Virus record (IMG/VR): IMGVR_UViG_3300037845_000068
Span: 1 to 29,530 of that record
From: a virus
DNA length: 29,530 nt
Direction: 5' to 3' (one strand)
Below the pieces are notes generated by a model. It had not been told where the DNA came from, searched no databases, and saw only the letters and a program-made list of their open reading frames with translations. A program made the position numbers and the translations under genes. Shown here piece by piece: positions 21,209-28,718 of this stretch (the first letter of the stretch is position 1; each line of letters opens with the position of its first letter).

Positions 21209-23961
21209 CAGTCGTTCTCGCCGTAGATGGGAATTCGTTCAACGCTGTTGCCGTGCACCTGGCCAACGCTCCCATCGCAGCCGTAGACCATGAACCGCAG
21301 CCCCACCAACACGGCGTCCGGCACGACGAACGCGCTGAGAATATCATAGGCCCAGCGCGACGTGCGAGGCATGACCATCGGCCGATTTTCTTGGAATCCG
21401 AAAGCGGCCGGTATGCCCAGCGAAAGCGGGATGACGCGCGGCTCAATCCAGTGTGCCGACCAGGCCGAACGCAAGGCCGCTCGCGGCACCCAATCCTGGT
21501 AGCCAAAAGCGAGCGGGATATTCGCCACCGGAACCGGGATGCCGATCCAGAACGCTTGGTTGCCGGCGCGAGCAAAAGCCAATGGCTGACCGATGAAGCC
21601 GAACGCCGATGGGTCTTGCGTGGCAGGCGGCGTCTGCTTCCAGTAGGCGTCGTTTGCGGCCCTGGCGGCGACCGGCGCGCTTTGGGTCTGCCAGCCAAAA
21701 GCGGCCGGAAAGCTTTCTTCCGTGATCCTGGCGCGCTGGTCGAGCCAATAGACCGAGATTGCTGCACGTTGCGCCGGCCGCGCTTCCGCTGGCATGACCG
21801 GCCCGCGAATCCATTCCTCGCCCAAGGGCAGTATCGTCGGCTGCTTGGCCGAATATGCCTCGACGGCGCTTCGCGCTGCGGTCGCGGCGCGTTCCGTCTG
21901 CCAGCCCCGCCCCATCGGCATCGGGTCGGCAATCTCGAACCACATTTGCCGCCAGTAAGCATCGTTCGCCGCGCGCGACGAGGCTGGCGCGAGTTGCGGC
22001 AAGAGCACTGCGCCGGGCGAAGGCGGGTCGGCGATCTGAAAGGCAGAGTACGTCCAGTAGGCGGACGGCGCGGCGCGGTTCGGTGCTGGTGCCGAATGGG
22101 TTTGGTATCCAAAAGCCGCCGGGATACCGAATTCCAGCAGCCACAACGCTCGCGGTTCGATCCAATACGCGAGCGGAACCGAACGCCGCGGAAGCCGCGA
22201 GGCATCTTCCTGGAATCCCCTGGCGGCCGGCAACTCGATCGGCGGCACGGCGATCGTGATGGCATAGGCCAGGTTCTCCGCACGACCCACCGCCGTTGCA
22301 AGATGCGTTTGAAAACCGAACTGCGCCGGCAGGCCGAAGTCGAGGTTGATGAGCTTCGGCTCAATCCAGTAGGCCGGTGAAGACGGCCGCCGGTTCGCGT
22401 CGGCCCGTTCCGTCTGCCAGCCAAAAGCAACGGGCCGCCCTGGATCAAGATTGACGAGTCTAGGCTCGATCCAATAGGCCGCTGGCGACGGCCGCTGCGC
22501 GCCTGTCGCGCTTGCTGTTTGATGGCCGAACGCCAGGATCAACGGCTCGACGTAGGGATGCTGCTCAAGCCAATAGGTGCTCGGTGCCGAACGCGCCGTA
22601 AACCGGCTGAAAACATCCGTCAAACCAAGACCCTTGGCCGGCGGCACTTCGATGTAGGCGAAGCTGGCGAATATCTGATAGGCGTCCGACTGGGCGCGAG
22701 CAGGGCCCGGAGCGGAGTGCGTGATCCAGCCCATTGCAGGCGGCATCGAGGCAAACAGGTCGCCCACCCGCGGGTCAATCCAGTAGACGGCGCTGGATGC
22801 CCGCTGCATCGCCCGCGAGATCGGTTCGATGTACCCGCCGCCTTCGGCCGGCTCCTCTCGCACCGGCCGTTGAATCAGTGCGTAGGCTTCCTGATTGGCC
22901 CGTGCCGGCAGCCGGGCGAATTCCGTCTGAGAGCCCTTGCCAGCCGGCGCGTCAGGCCCTTCGATGCCGGCTTTGTGGTCGATCCAGTAGGCAGTCGGGC
23001 CGGCGCGCGGCGCGGAAGGCGTCAGAACGGTTTGCCAACCAAGAGCGACCGGCAGACTTTCCTCGGCGCTGCGTGCGGGCGGCTCAATCCAATAAGCGTG
23101 TCTGGCAGCGCGCGGAGGTTGCTTGGGGAACCAATCTTGGTCGCCGAATGCCGACGGTCGGCTTTCCTCCGCAGAACGTGCCCGAGGTTCGATCCAGTAC
23201 GATGAAACGGCCGATCTCGGCCACGGCCTCGGCGTCCAATCCTGCACGCCGTATTGCGACGGCAGGCTTTCCTCCGCCGACCTCGCCGGTGGCTCGATCC
23301 AATAGGTGTGAACACCGGCGCGCGGCGGTTGTCGAGGCGTCCAATCCTGCTGCCCTTGGGTCGGCGGCACGTCGATCGGCAGGTCCAGCGGCCAGCGAGG
23401 CATGAGCCAATAGGCCATGTTCGAAGCGCGCGGCGCGGCCGGAGCCGTCAACGTCTGATGGCCGAAGTTCCACAGCAGGTCCAAGTTGACGAACGTCGAT
23501 TGGATCGAATAGGCCAGTTGGGACGCGCGAGGCGGCTGCCGCGGCTGCTGGTCCTGATGGCCCATTCCGCCCAAAAGCTCCTGGCCGACGAACGTCGAGA
23601 AGATGTCGTAGGCGTTCGCTGGTGAGCGGACTGCAGGGCGTGGAATTTCGTTGTTCGCCGTGAAGGGGGCGATCTGCGCGAAGTCTGCCTCGGGCACCTT
23701 GGCGGTCACGAAATAGGCGTCCGGCTGCGCCCTTTGAGCGGCCGGCGCGCGGTCTGGTATCGGCAGTCCCTTCCCCTGCTGGGGCTCATCCGCTTCTGGC
23801 ACGGCGGCGGCGATCGCGTAGGCGGCGGCAGTGGCACGCGGTGCCGGTCGCGCCTGCTCTGGAAAATAACTACGCTGGACCTGCGGCTCATCCGGGGGAG
23901 GCATCCTGCCGAAAGCAAACGGCTGCTGGATCGGCGCAGGTTTGCGGGCGGAAATGTCCAC
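21208..23961 (-). CDS. 917-aa repeat protein of ~35-residue YWI / FGYQ units
   Basis: The protein has 917 aa and starts at the GTG at 23961. From about residue 40 to 870 it consists of about 25 copies of a unit of about 35 residues. The loose consensus is (A/P)xRAxxxAYWIEPxxxxxEExxPxAFGxQxxxxP, with AYWI (or AYDI, TYWI, AHWI) and GxQ as the constant points. Codon use varies between units, so the repeat is ancient in DNA terms. The last 45 residues (LVGLRFMVYGCDGSVGQVHG onward) are a distinct capping end. There is no signal peptide or membrane helix. The same unit is in the partial gene at 28718-29530. It is probably a long rod or surface-binding structural protein, given its neighbours; I know of no named family. 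Confidence 0.75.
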   Translation of the reverse strand: MDISARKPAPIQQPFAFGRMPPPDEPQVQRSYFPEQARPAPRATAAAYAIAAAVPEADEPQQGKGLPIPDRAPAAQRAQPDAYFVTAKVPEADFAQIAPFTANNEIPRPAVRSPANAYDIFSTFVGQELLGGMGHQDQQPRQPPRASQLAYSIQSTFVNLDLLWNFGHQTLTAPAAPRASNMAYWLMPRWPLDLPIDVPPTQGQQDWTPRQPPRAGVHTYWIEPPARSAEESLPSQYGVQDWTPRPWPRSAVSSYWIEPRARSAEESRPSAFGDQDWFPKQPPRAARHAYWIEPPARSAEESLPVALGWQTVLTPSAPRAGPTAYWIDHKAGIEGPDAPAGKGSQTEFARLPARANQEAYALIQRPVREEPAEGGGYIEPISRAMQRASSAVYWIDPRVGDLFASMPPAMGWITHSAPGPARAQSDAYQIFASFAYIEVPPAKGLGLTDVFSRFTARSAPSTYWLEQHPYVEPLILAFGHQTASATGAQRPSPAAYWIEPRLVNLDPGRPVAFGWQTERADANRRPSSPAYWIEPKLINLDFGLPAQFGFQTHLATAVGRAENLAYAITIAVPPIELPAARGFQEDASRLPRRSVPLAYWIEPRALWLLEFGIPAAFGYQTHSAPAPNRAAPSAYWTYSAFQIADPPSPGAVLLPQLAPASSRAANDAYWRQMWFEIADPMPMGRGWQTERAATAARSAVEAYSAKQPTILPLGEEWIRGPVMPAEARPAQRAAISVYWLDQRARITEESFPAAFGWQTQSAPVAARAANDAYWKQTPPATQDPSAFGFIGQPLAFARAGNQAFWIGIPVPVANIPLAFGYQDWVPRAALRSAWSAHWIEPRVIPLSLGIPAAFGFQENRPMVMPRTSRWAYDILSAFVVPDAVLVGLRFMVYGCDGSVGQVHGNSVERIPIYGEND
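21352..23844 (-). repeat. Array of ~25 protein repeats with AYWI and FGxQ
   Basis: The units were counted by the AYWI-type anchor in the translated protein, spaced about 35 residues apart. The clearest run lies between residues about 150 and 330, where YWIEPxARSAEESxPSxxGxQDW repeats three times with little change. Confidence 0.8.
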
Positions 23962-23981
23962 GGTGGATCAATGGTCCGTGG

Positions 23982-24476
23982 TTAGTCGTCGGGCGGCAAC
24001 TCGAACCAATCTCCGCTGAGAACCGCACCGACTTGCTGGCCGGGTTCGCCACGGAAGCGAATGAGCAAGCCAGCGTCGAAAAGCGGCTCAAAGTCCATCG
24101 GTGACTGCCAACTCATGTAACCGGAAGGAGCGTAATGGAAGCTGATCGCGGTGCGGTTGTCCGCGAGCGGCGGTCGAAGAATGGCGATTTCAACCGGCTT
24201 GGACGACGGTTGCATTGCGCCGTTGGCGACCAGGTGCGAAAGCCGAAACGCCTTATCGTCCTTGGCCGGAAAGAAGAAGGCGATTTGACCGTAATCGGGA
24301 ATCACGCCCTCGGCGATCAGCGAATCCCGCTCGCCGACAGGAATGGACCATTGATGCAGGTCCTCGTCGAAGCCAGTCGGCGCTCCAAAGAGCACTCGCT
24401 CGTACTCTTCGGCGCTGATGCCGATGGCGCCGGCCGCCAAGCCGATCAGGGACTGCAGAAATGAGCGGCGTTCCAT
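23982..24476 (-). CDS. Hypothetical protein with RRxFL N-terminus
   Basis: The protein has 164 aa. I chose the ATG at 24476, two bases after the preceding stop, because it begins MERRSFLQSLIGLAAGAIG. This resembles a Tat-like signal (RRSFL plus a hydrophobic stretch). The rest has a segment ERVLFGAPTGFDEDLHQW and a central IAFFFPAKDDKAFRLSHL strand, ending in GDWFELPPDD. There is no named domain and no metal motif. It stands before the 917-aa repeat protein and may be an accessory structural or assembly factor. Confidence 0.7.
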   Translation of the reverse strand: MERRSFLQSLIGLAAGAIGISAEEYERVLFGAPTGFDEDLHQWSIPVGERDSLIAEGVIPDYGQIAFFFPAKDDKAFRLSHLVANGAMQPSSKPVEIAILRPPLADNRTAISFHYAPSGYMSWQSPMDFEPLFDAGLLIRFRGEPGQQVGAVLSGDWFELPPDD

Positions 24477-24478
24477 AT

Positions 24479-24901
24479 TCAAGGCCCTGCTAGAACAAGG
24501 CTCTCCGGTCGAAGTTTTTCCCACCCAAATCCCTTCGGGAATCCCGAATGTATTGGCTGATTCTCGTCGTCGATGAGCAGCATCGTGTACGGTTTCCGCG
24601 GCGGGTCGCCGTCGGGATCGAAGATGTATCGCACGACGTAGTGCGTAGGTGGACCTTCAACGAGCCACGCCGCGCCGCCGAGCTTGCCGGATGGCCCCCA
24701 TTGAACCGTGCCGAGAACAAGTCCAAAGCAGACGATTCCGTTCTGCTGCGACCAGTGAACGATGTCGCCGCCTTGAAACCTCGTTGCTTTTCCGGTGCGT
24801 TTGCGGTAATCGGCCGCTGACTCATGCGGCAACGGCGGCGCTGGCGGCGGTTCTGGCTTGATGGCACCTTGCGGCGGAAATTGTGGAACCTTGCAGCCCA
24901 T
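24479..24901 (-). CDS. Hypothetical protein
   Basis: The protein has 140 aa and starts at the ATG at 24901. Residues 1-30 are Pro-rich (MGCKVPQFPPQG and PEPPPAPPLP), which is not a signal peptide. The remainder looks like a beta-barrel domain (DIVHWSQQNGIVCFGLVLGTVQW and HYVVRYIFDPDGDPP), followed by YTMLLIDDENQP. It may be a small SH3-like fold, but I cannot confirm this. It is four bases behind the preceding gene and two ahead of the next. Confidence 0.65.
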   Translation of the reverse strand: MGCKVPQFPPQGAIKPEPPPAPPLPHESAADYRKRTGKATRFQGGDIVHWSQQNGIVCFGLVLGTVQWGPSGKLGGAAWLVEGPPTHYVVRYIFDPDGDPPRKPYTMLLIDDENQPIHSGFPKGFGWEKLRPESLVLAGP

Positions 24902-24904
24902 TCT

Positions 24905-25249
24905 TTACCGCCTTCCCGCCTTGATCTCCGCTTCGATCGCCGGCCCGAACTCTGCTGGATAGCCTGCCGAGTCGTCCCATCGCACGAAGTAGGCTTGCCA
25001 CTCCGCTTCCGTCGCAAACTCCGTCGCCGCTTCCTGGCCGCGGAACTTGGCCACGTCGCACCATTGGACATGCGCCGAGCCGTCCGGGTTCGCTACGCCG
25101 CGGCCGAGCCTGCCGCTGACCGGGTGCTTGGCCAGGAAACGCTTGTAGACCTCGCCGGTGACGGGCTGCTGGCCGGATGGAACCGGCCTGCGCCGCGCCA
25201 GGTAGTCGGCGACGTGATCGTGCTCGGTCTCTTCAAGTTGTGGTTGCAT
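24905..25249 (-). CDS. Hypothetical protein
   Basis: The protein has 114 aa and starts at the ATG at 25249. It is hydrophilic with a helical start (PQLEETEHDHVADYLARRR), a middle with VYKRFLAKHPVSGRLGRGVA and an acidic/aromatic section AEWQAYFVRWDDS. No known motif is seen. It is co-directional and four bases before the next gene. Confidence 0.65.
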   Translation of the reverse strand: MQPQLEETEHDHVADYLARRRPVPSGQQPVTGEVYKRFLAKHPVSGRLGRGVANPDGSAHVQWCDVAKFRGQEAATEFATEAEWQAYFVRWDDSAGYPAEFGPAIEAEIKAGRR

Positions 25250-25290
25250 CGGCGAGTACCGCTAATCGCTTCCGCGCCCCATTCAACTGC

Positions 25291-25746
25291 TTACCACTCA
25301 AGCCAGACTAGGACAAAGCTGGATGTGGCCGTACCGATGTCTTGCCTGCATTCGATCGAGCTCGACGCCGCGCCGGCATCGTACACGTCGAAGATTTCCG
25401 AGGGATCGACCAGCATCCTCACCACCCCGCCGTGCGCGTTCCAGGAAGTCGCCCAGAGTGACCCAGCCACGATGGTCGGTTGGGTCGTAGCATAAGTCGT
25501 GTTGAACGCGACGCCGTTGGAAGGCGAGTGCGACGAGCCCTTCTGCACGTTGCCGGCGGTCGCCGAGCCGGTGCCCAAGGCCGAGTCGCGGGCGATGCGC
25601 GTGCGCATGGCCGTGCTGGTGGTGACTTCGCCGCCGTAGACGACTTCCTTGATGAAGCCGCCCACGCCCGATGCCGCTTGCAAAATCCAGTTGGCCACGC
25701 CCGTCGCTGGGGTAATGCCAAGCTGCGAGCCCGTGTACTGCGCCAT
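25291..25746 (-). CDS. Beta-rich structural protein
   Basis: The protein has 151 aa and starts at the ATG at 25746. It reads MAQYTGSQLGITPATGVANW and then Gly/Ala/Ser/Thr-rich beta segments such as GGFIKEVVYGGEVTTSTAMR, ending in SSFVLVWLEW. The pattern matches small phage virion proteins, which often have an 'I.ELV.GGE...ST.MR..V.R' segment followed by hydrophobic strands. It follows the tRNA-like gene. A virion or fibre-tip role is inferred. Confidence 0.7.
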   Translation of the reverse strand: MAQYTGSQLGITPATGVANWILQAASGVGGFIKEVVYGGEVTTSTAMRTRIARDSALGTGSATAGNVQKGSSHSPSNGVAFNTTYATTQPTIVAGSLWATSWNAHGGVVRMLVDPSEIFDVYDAGAASSSIECRQDIGTATSSFVLVWLEW

Positions 25747-25868
25747 GGTCGATTGTCCTCATTGGCAGTCCCTTTCCGCTCGGGCAATTCGACCACGGGT
25801 TAGTTATGGCCCAGGCAGGCGGCGTGGCAAACCGCCTTGTTGGTGGCGATCCTAGCCGGGCTTTTCAG

Positions 25869-25940
25869 TGGCAGCGGCCGGAATCGAACCGGCGAAAAAT
25901 GGGGTATGGACCCATTCGGGTTGCCAGCAACCACGCTGCT
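25869..25940 (-). tRNA. tRNA-like gene, anticodon CAT
   Basis: On the minus strand AGCAGCG and CGCTGCC can form a 7-bp acceptor stem with one mismatch (A1-C72), followed by the discriminator A. The T-arm is perfect: GCCGG, TTCGATT, CCGGC. The anticodon arm is ATGGG, TCCATAC, CCCAT, giving CAT. The D-arm is unusual: GTT/AAC or GTTG/CAAC with a short loop, then extra bases. Position 33 is C instead of the near-universal T. CCA is not encoded. Three G-C pairs at the anticodon stem and the 1-72 mismatch resemble initiator tRNAs. It could be a working phage Met-type tRNA or a decayed one. Confidence 0.6.
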
Positions 25941-25953
25941 CAAGAGTCGCGAT

Positions 25954-26211
25954 TCATTTTACAACCGCTTGTTCCGGCGTGCAAACCTTCTTTCCGTCCG
26001 GCCCCGTCATGTTCAAGAGCATCATATTGGTCTGGGATGGGAAGCCGACCTCGGCGAAGAAGTCCTTCGGTCGCATGACCAGGACCGCGTTCACGTCGAG
26101 GTGCGTCGCGCCGGGCACCAGCTTCGTGACTTCATCGGCCACGCTGTTTTGGTTCACGCCTTCGACGCCCACCAGCGAGACGATGGCCTTCAGGATGTCG
26201 AGCTTGTTCAT
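25954..26211 (-). CDS. Small hypothetical protein
   Basis: The protein has 85 aa and starts at the ATG at 26211. The first 30 residues are helical (MNKLDILKAIVSLVGVEGVN), followed by a small alpha/beta segment with LDVNAVLVMRPKDFFAEVGF. It has one Cys and a hydrophobic MMLLNM strand. No family is recognised. It precedes the tRNA-like gene with only 13 bases between them. Confidence 0.65.
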   Translation of the reverse strand: MNKLDILKAIVSLVGVEGVNQNSVADEVTKLVPGATHLDVNAVLVMRPKDFFAEVGFPSQTNMMLLNMTGPDGKKVCTPEQAVVK

Positions 26212-26221
26212 GCGGGTGGTT

Positions 26222-26614
26222 CTAGACCTGGGTGCCGAGCGACGCGCCCAAAACCAGCGGGCGGTAGCGGTAGTTTAACTCATCAAGCCGCCCTTTGCCA
26301 AGCCTAGCTTCGAGCCGGGCGATAAAAGGCCCTGGGCATTCGCCTTTGCGCGCCATTTCCCGAGCACAGTCGCGGCAGATGTTCCCGTCGCACTTCCGGC
26401 AGCGGTAGTGGTGGACGTAGCTCTCCGAGAACTCGTGGGCGTGCTGGGCTTCCAGGTAGGTATCGCCCGAACAGGCGAACGTGTTGCAGCCCCGCTTGAC
26501 CACGACGATCACCTTTTGGCAGTGGATGCACTGCGCCGTGTCGAACTCCATCAGGCCGTGCTTGTGGCCCGGATTGGCGTCGTAGCCGCTGTGGTCGATG
26601 GAAAGAAAGCCCAT
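26222..26614 (-). CDS. Multi-Cys zinc-binding protein
   Basis: The protein has 130 aa and starts at the ATG at 26614. Cys residues come as C29-x2-C32 (QCIHCQK), then C43 and C48, and later C72-x2-C75 with C80-x2-C83 (RCRKCDGNICRDC), and C93. This suggests two zinc sites. Proteins with such an N-terminal 'C.HC...' followed by a 'CRKCDG.IC..CA' ribbon are known in tailed phages, where their role is unclear. It begins 15 bases after the preceding stop. Confidence 0.78.
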   Translation of the reverse strand: MGFLSIDHSGYDANPGHKHGLMEFDTAQCIHCQKVIVVVKRGCNTFACSGDTYLEAQHAHEFSESYVHHYRCRKCDGNICRDCAREMARKGECPGPFIARLEARLGKGRLDELNYRYRPLVLGASLGTQV

Positions 26615-26629
26615 TCTGTCACGCTCCGC

Positions 26630-27319
26630 TCAAGGCTGATAAATCATCACCCTAGCTGCCAGGATTTCCGGTCCCTCGGCTGCTGCTGGCAGGAACGCCG
26701 CCACGACCGCCTCATAGCCCTGATTGCTCGTCCAACTCCAAGCGGCCGATTGCGATGTCGAACCCGTATTGACGAAATAGAGCGTATCCTGGAGTTGGTT
26801 CAAGGGCGTCGTCTGCGAATAAAGGTTGACCGGCGTGAAAGCTCCGCTGGAATTCTCGGCCAAACCCGTGGCGTTGGTCAAGAGTCGTAGCACGCCGATG
26901 TAAAGCTCGCCGCTGCCAGCCGGCGTAATGGCTACGCTCGCCGAAGCGGCCCCTGATGCGGCGGCTGCGTTATTCGTCGTGTCGAGCACGCTGCTGACGG
27001 CCCCGCCGGCCCATTCCGAGATGCTGATTGACGCATTGGCGCCAAGCCCGCTCACCGTCACGGTCGGCTTGACGCCGCCGGTCGAGTTGGCGAAGGAGAA
27101 GACGGCCACCTGAGAGGCTGATCCGGACTTACTCACTGCAGGCGAGCCGTAGGAGCCATTTTTGTCGTCCGAGCAGGAGAGGCCGGTAGTATTGTTAGTC
27201 GAGATCGTCACGACCAACAGGCTGGCCGAGGTCACGTTGGCGGTCGTGAATTGGACCGTCTGCGTGCCGCTGTTCACAGGGCCGGCGAAGCTGTTCTTCT
27301 GAAGCAAATCCCACGTCAC
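26630..27319 (-). CDS. Beta-rich structural or adhesin-like protein
   Basis: The protein has 229 aa. The GTG at 27319 begins VTWDLLQKNSFAGPVNSGTQ, with GGAG 7 bases upstream; reading further upstream would overlap the sulfotransferase frame. It is Ser/Thr/Ala/Gly-rich with pairs of strands, for example TSASLLVVTISTNN, TVTVSGLGANASISISEWAG and SGELYIGVLRLL. This resembles jelly-roll-like domains of phage and environmental bacterial surface proteins. No catalytic residues are visible. It starts two bases after the sulfotransferase stop. Confidence 0.7.
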   Translation of the reverse strand: MTWDLLQKNSFAGPVNSGTQTVQFTTANVTSASLLVVTISTNNTTGLSCSDDKNGSYGSPAVSKSGSASQVAVFSFANSTGGVKPTVTVSGLGANASISISEWAGGAVSSVLDTTNNAAAASGAASASVAITPAGSGELYIGVLRLLTNATGLAENSSGAFTPVNLYSQTTPLNQLQDTLYFVNTGSTSQSAAWSWTSNQGYEAVVAAFLPAAAEGPEILAARVMIYQP

Positions 27320-27321
27320 GC

Positions 27322-27915
27322 TTAGACTCCGAAGCGGTCGAAATTGTTGCTGAAGGTCCAAGTCGTGCCATTGGTTTCGAATCCGTCGTCGGCGTCCGTC
27401 GTGATGTTGCTCGTTACGGTCGGGTCGATGTCCACCGGGTAGACCTCGGGATGAGCGACCACGGCCCGGTACGCCAGCGGGATGACCGACTGCACGTCCC
27501 GGCGGACCATCAGCCGGCGAAAGATCGCCGCCTGTCGCTCCCGGTAGTCCGCCAGCGTGGCCGGGTCGATCCGCTCGCCGAAGGCCGCCTCGAACGACTG
27601 GCGGATTTCCTCCGGGTCGCGGTGCATCAGCACGATCCGGTAGCCGCCGCCCTCCTGATTCGGCTCCAGCGAATCGAGGAACCACGACATGACCTTGATG
27701 AGCTTGCCCTGATGTTGGATGGGCCAGCCGGGCTTGCCGCACTCCCGCATGGAAAGCTCGTAGAAGCCGCTGCGGTTCGGCCGGTAATGCTCGTCGCCGT
27801 GGTCGTTCAGCCGCTCGCGCGCCGGGTCGAAGGCCGATGTCAGACCACCAGCGGTCAGACAAGCCATCATCATCGACGTGCCCGTGCGAACGAAGCCGCT
27901 AACGACGTGGATCAC
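27322..27915 (-). CDS. Sulfotransferase-like P-loop protein
   Basis: The protein has 197 aa with a GTG start at 27915; GGGGG lies 7 bases upstream and the 41-aa gene ends one base before. It begins with IHVVSGFVRTGTSMMMACL (residues 2-20), the 5'-phosphosulfate-binding loop of PAPS-dependent sulfotransferases. Later it has YRIVLMHRDPEEIRQSFEAA (92-111), the 3'-phosphate region with R99 and S107. The family moves sulfate from PAPS to hydroxyl or amine groups on sugars, lipids or proteins. Members have about 230-300 aa, so this one is short. Its C-terminal 35 residues (DIDPTVTSNI onward) are Thr/Asn-rich and look like a structural-protein tail. Being in a virion module, it may modify a virion or host surface glycan. 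Confidence 0.78.
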   Translation of the reverse strand: MIHVVSGFVRTGTSMMMACLTAGGLTSAFDPARERLNDHGDEHYRPNRSGFYELSMRECGKPGWPIQHQGKLIKVMSWFLDSLEPNQEGGGYRIVLMHRDPEEIRQSFEAAFGERIDPATLADYRERQAAIFRRLMVRRDVQSVIPLAYRAVVAHPEVYPVDIDPTVTSNITTDADDGFETNGTTWTFSNNFDRFGV

Positions 27916-27916
27916 G

Positions 27917-28042
27917 TCACCACCCCCAACCCGAATGGTAGTCGATGGGCGATGTTGGCCAGTGCGAAGCAACGGCGAACAAACCGGCCAATGCACAGGC
28001 TACTGCGATAAAGAGCAGGCCAACTAAGCGCTTTTCCCCCAT
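27917..28042 (-). CDS. 41-aa membrane peptide
   Basis: A 41-codon gene starts at an ATG one base after the preceding stop and ends one base before the sulfotransferase GTG. It reads MGEKRLVGLLFIAVACALAG, then LFAVASHWPTSPIDY. Residues about 6-26 make one transmembrane helix with a basic N-terminus, followed by a short polar end (HSGWGW). It has the form of a small anchor or lysis-type peptide. The tight coupling on both sides supports translation. Confidence 0.65.
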   Translation of the reverse strand: MGEKRLVGLLFIAVACALAGLFAVASHWPTSPIDYHSGWGW

Positions 28043-28043
28043 C

Positions 28044-28718
28044 TCAGTACGCCTGCACCACGTTGAGCGTGAACTTCTGCCCGTCGCCTGGAAAATGCTC
28101 GTTCTTGGCGGCCGTCGTCACGCGCCACCAGTACCAGAAGAGACCGACCGTGTTCAAGTCGTTGCTCTGCCAGGTGTAACTCACCAATCCTTGCGGAGGG
28201 TTGTCGAGGTTTGCCGCCTGGTAGTTGACCTTGATCGAGTTGTCGACCTGGCTCGTCATATGGAAGGCCACCGTCGAGCCGGTCAGGTTGATTGGATTGC
28301 TGTTGGCGTCAACGAGTTGATCGCCGATGTTTGTGCGTAGGTCGTTCTGCGTGAAGGTCTTGGTCCGCGGTTGATTGATGACCGCTGGCGACGTGAAGGA
28401 GAGCGTCGTCAGGACTGGACTTGTGCGGTCGAGCACGTCGCGGAAGAAGATCCCGCCGCCGGCCACGCCGTTGACCGTCGCCGTGCAAAATAGCGAAATC
28501 TCATCGCCGCCGGCATAGCTGCTGGGAATTGTGGCCGAGCACATATAAAGGCCGACCGGCCCTGGGTGCGTCACCGTGCAGGTCACGGTCGGGTCGAGCA
28601 CGTCGTTGTGGTACATCGTCACGACCGGCGTTCCCGTGGCATCGGTGATGGCGCCCGTCTGCGGGTTCTGCGTCGTGAAGGGCTCGGTCAGAGGCGAGCC
28701 TGGAAGGTAGCCTGCCAT
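28044..28718 (-). CDS. Fibre or baseplate-type structural protein (BppU-like)
   Basis: The protein has 224 aa and its ATG overlaps the stop of the preceding repeat gene by one base. Residues about 25-98 form a domain with ATGTPVVTMYHNDVLDPTVT and SATIPSSYAGGDEISLFCTA, a strand-rich pattern found in phage fibre-attached proteins. Residues about 122-210 carry IGDQLVDANSNPINLTGSTV and AFHMTSQVDN, the 'DANGNPVNLTGATVRFHM' signature of BppU N-terminal domains, which dock fibres to the baseplate. Both domains point to the tail tip. The end has WYWWRVTTAAKN. Confidence 0.72.
   Translation of the reverse strand: MAGYLPGSPLTEPFTTQNPQTGAITDATGTPVVTMYHNDVLDPTVTCTVTHPGPVGLYMCSATIPSSYAGGDEISLFCTATVNGVAGGGIFFRDVLDRTSPVLTTLSFTSPAVINQPRTKTFTQNDLRTNIGDQLVDANSNPINLTGSTVAFHMTSQVDNSIKVNYQAANLDNPPQGLVSYTWQSNDLNTVGLFWYWWRVTTAAKNEHFPGDGQKFTLNVVQAY

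Noticed and set aside
21036-22448. Second long minus-strand frame inside the repeat protein
   Set aside because: It is a Ser/Arg-rich frame-shifted reading of the repeat gene. The AYWI repeat pattern is kept only in the other frame.
21352-23844. CRISPR array or DNA tandem repeat
   Set aside because: The periodicity is in protein units of about 105 bases with variable codons, and there are no identical short repeats with unique spacers.
25869-25940. The tRNA-like gene as an attachment site for integration
   Set aside because: It lies within the structural operon, far from any integrase, and no repeat of its 3' end was seen in the window.
26630-27862. 410-codon reading that extends the beta-rich gene upstream
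   Set aside because: The extra 180 codons cover the sulfotransferase in another frame and read as Arg/Gly/Pro-rich shadow. The GTG at 27319 has a ribosome site and starts the plausible protein.
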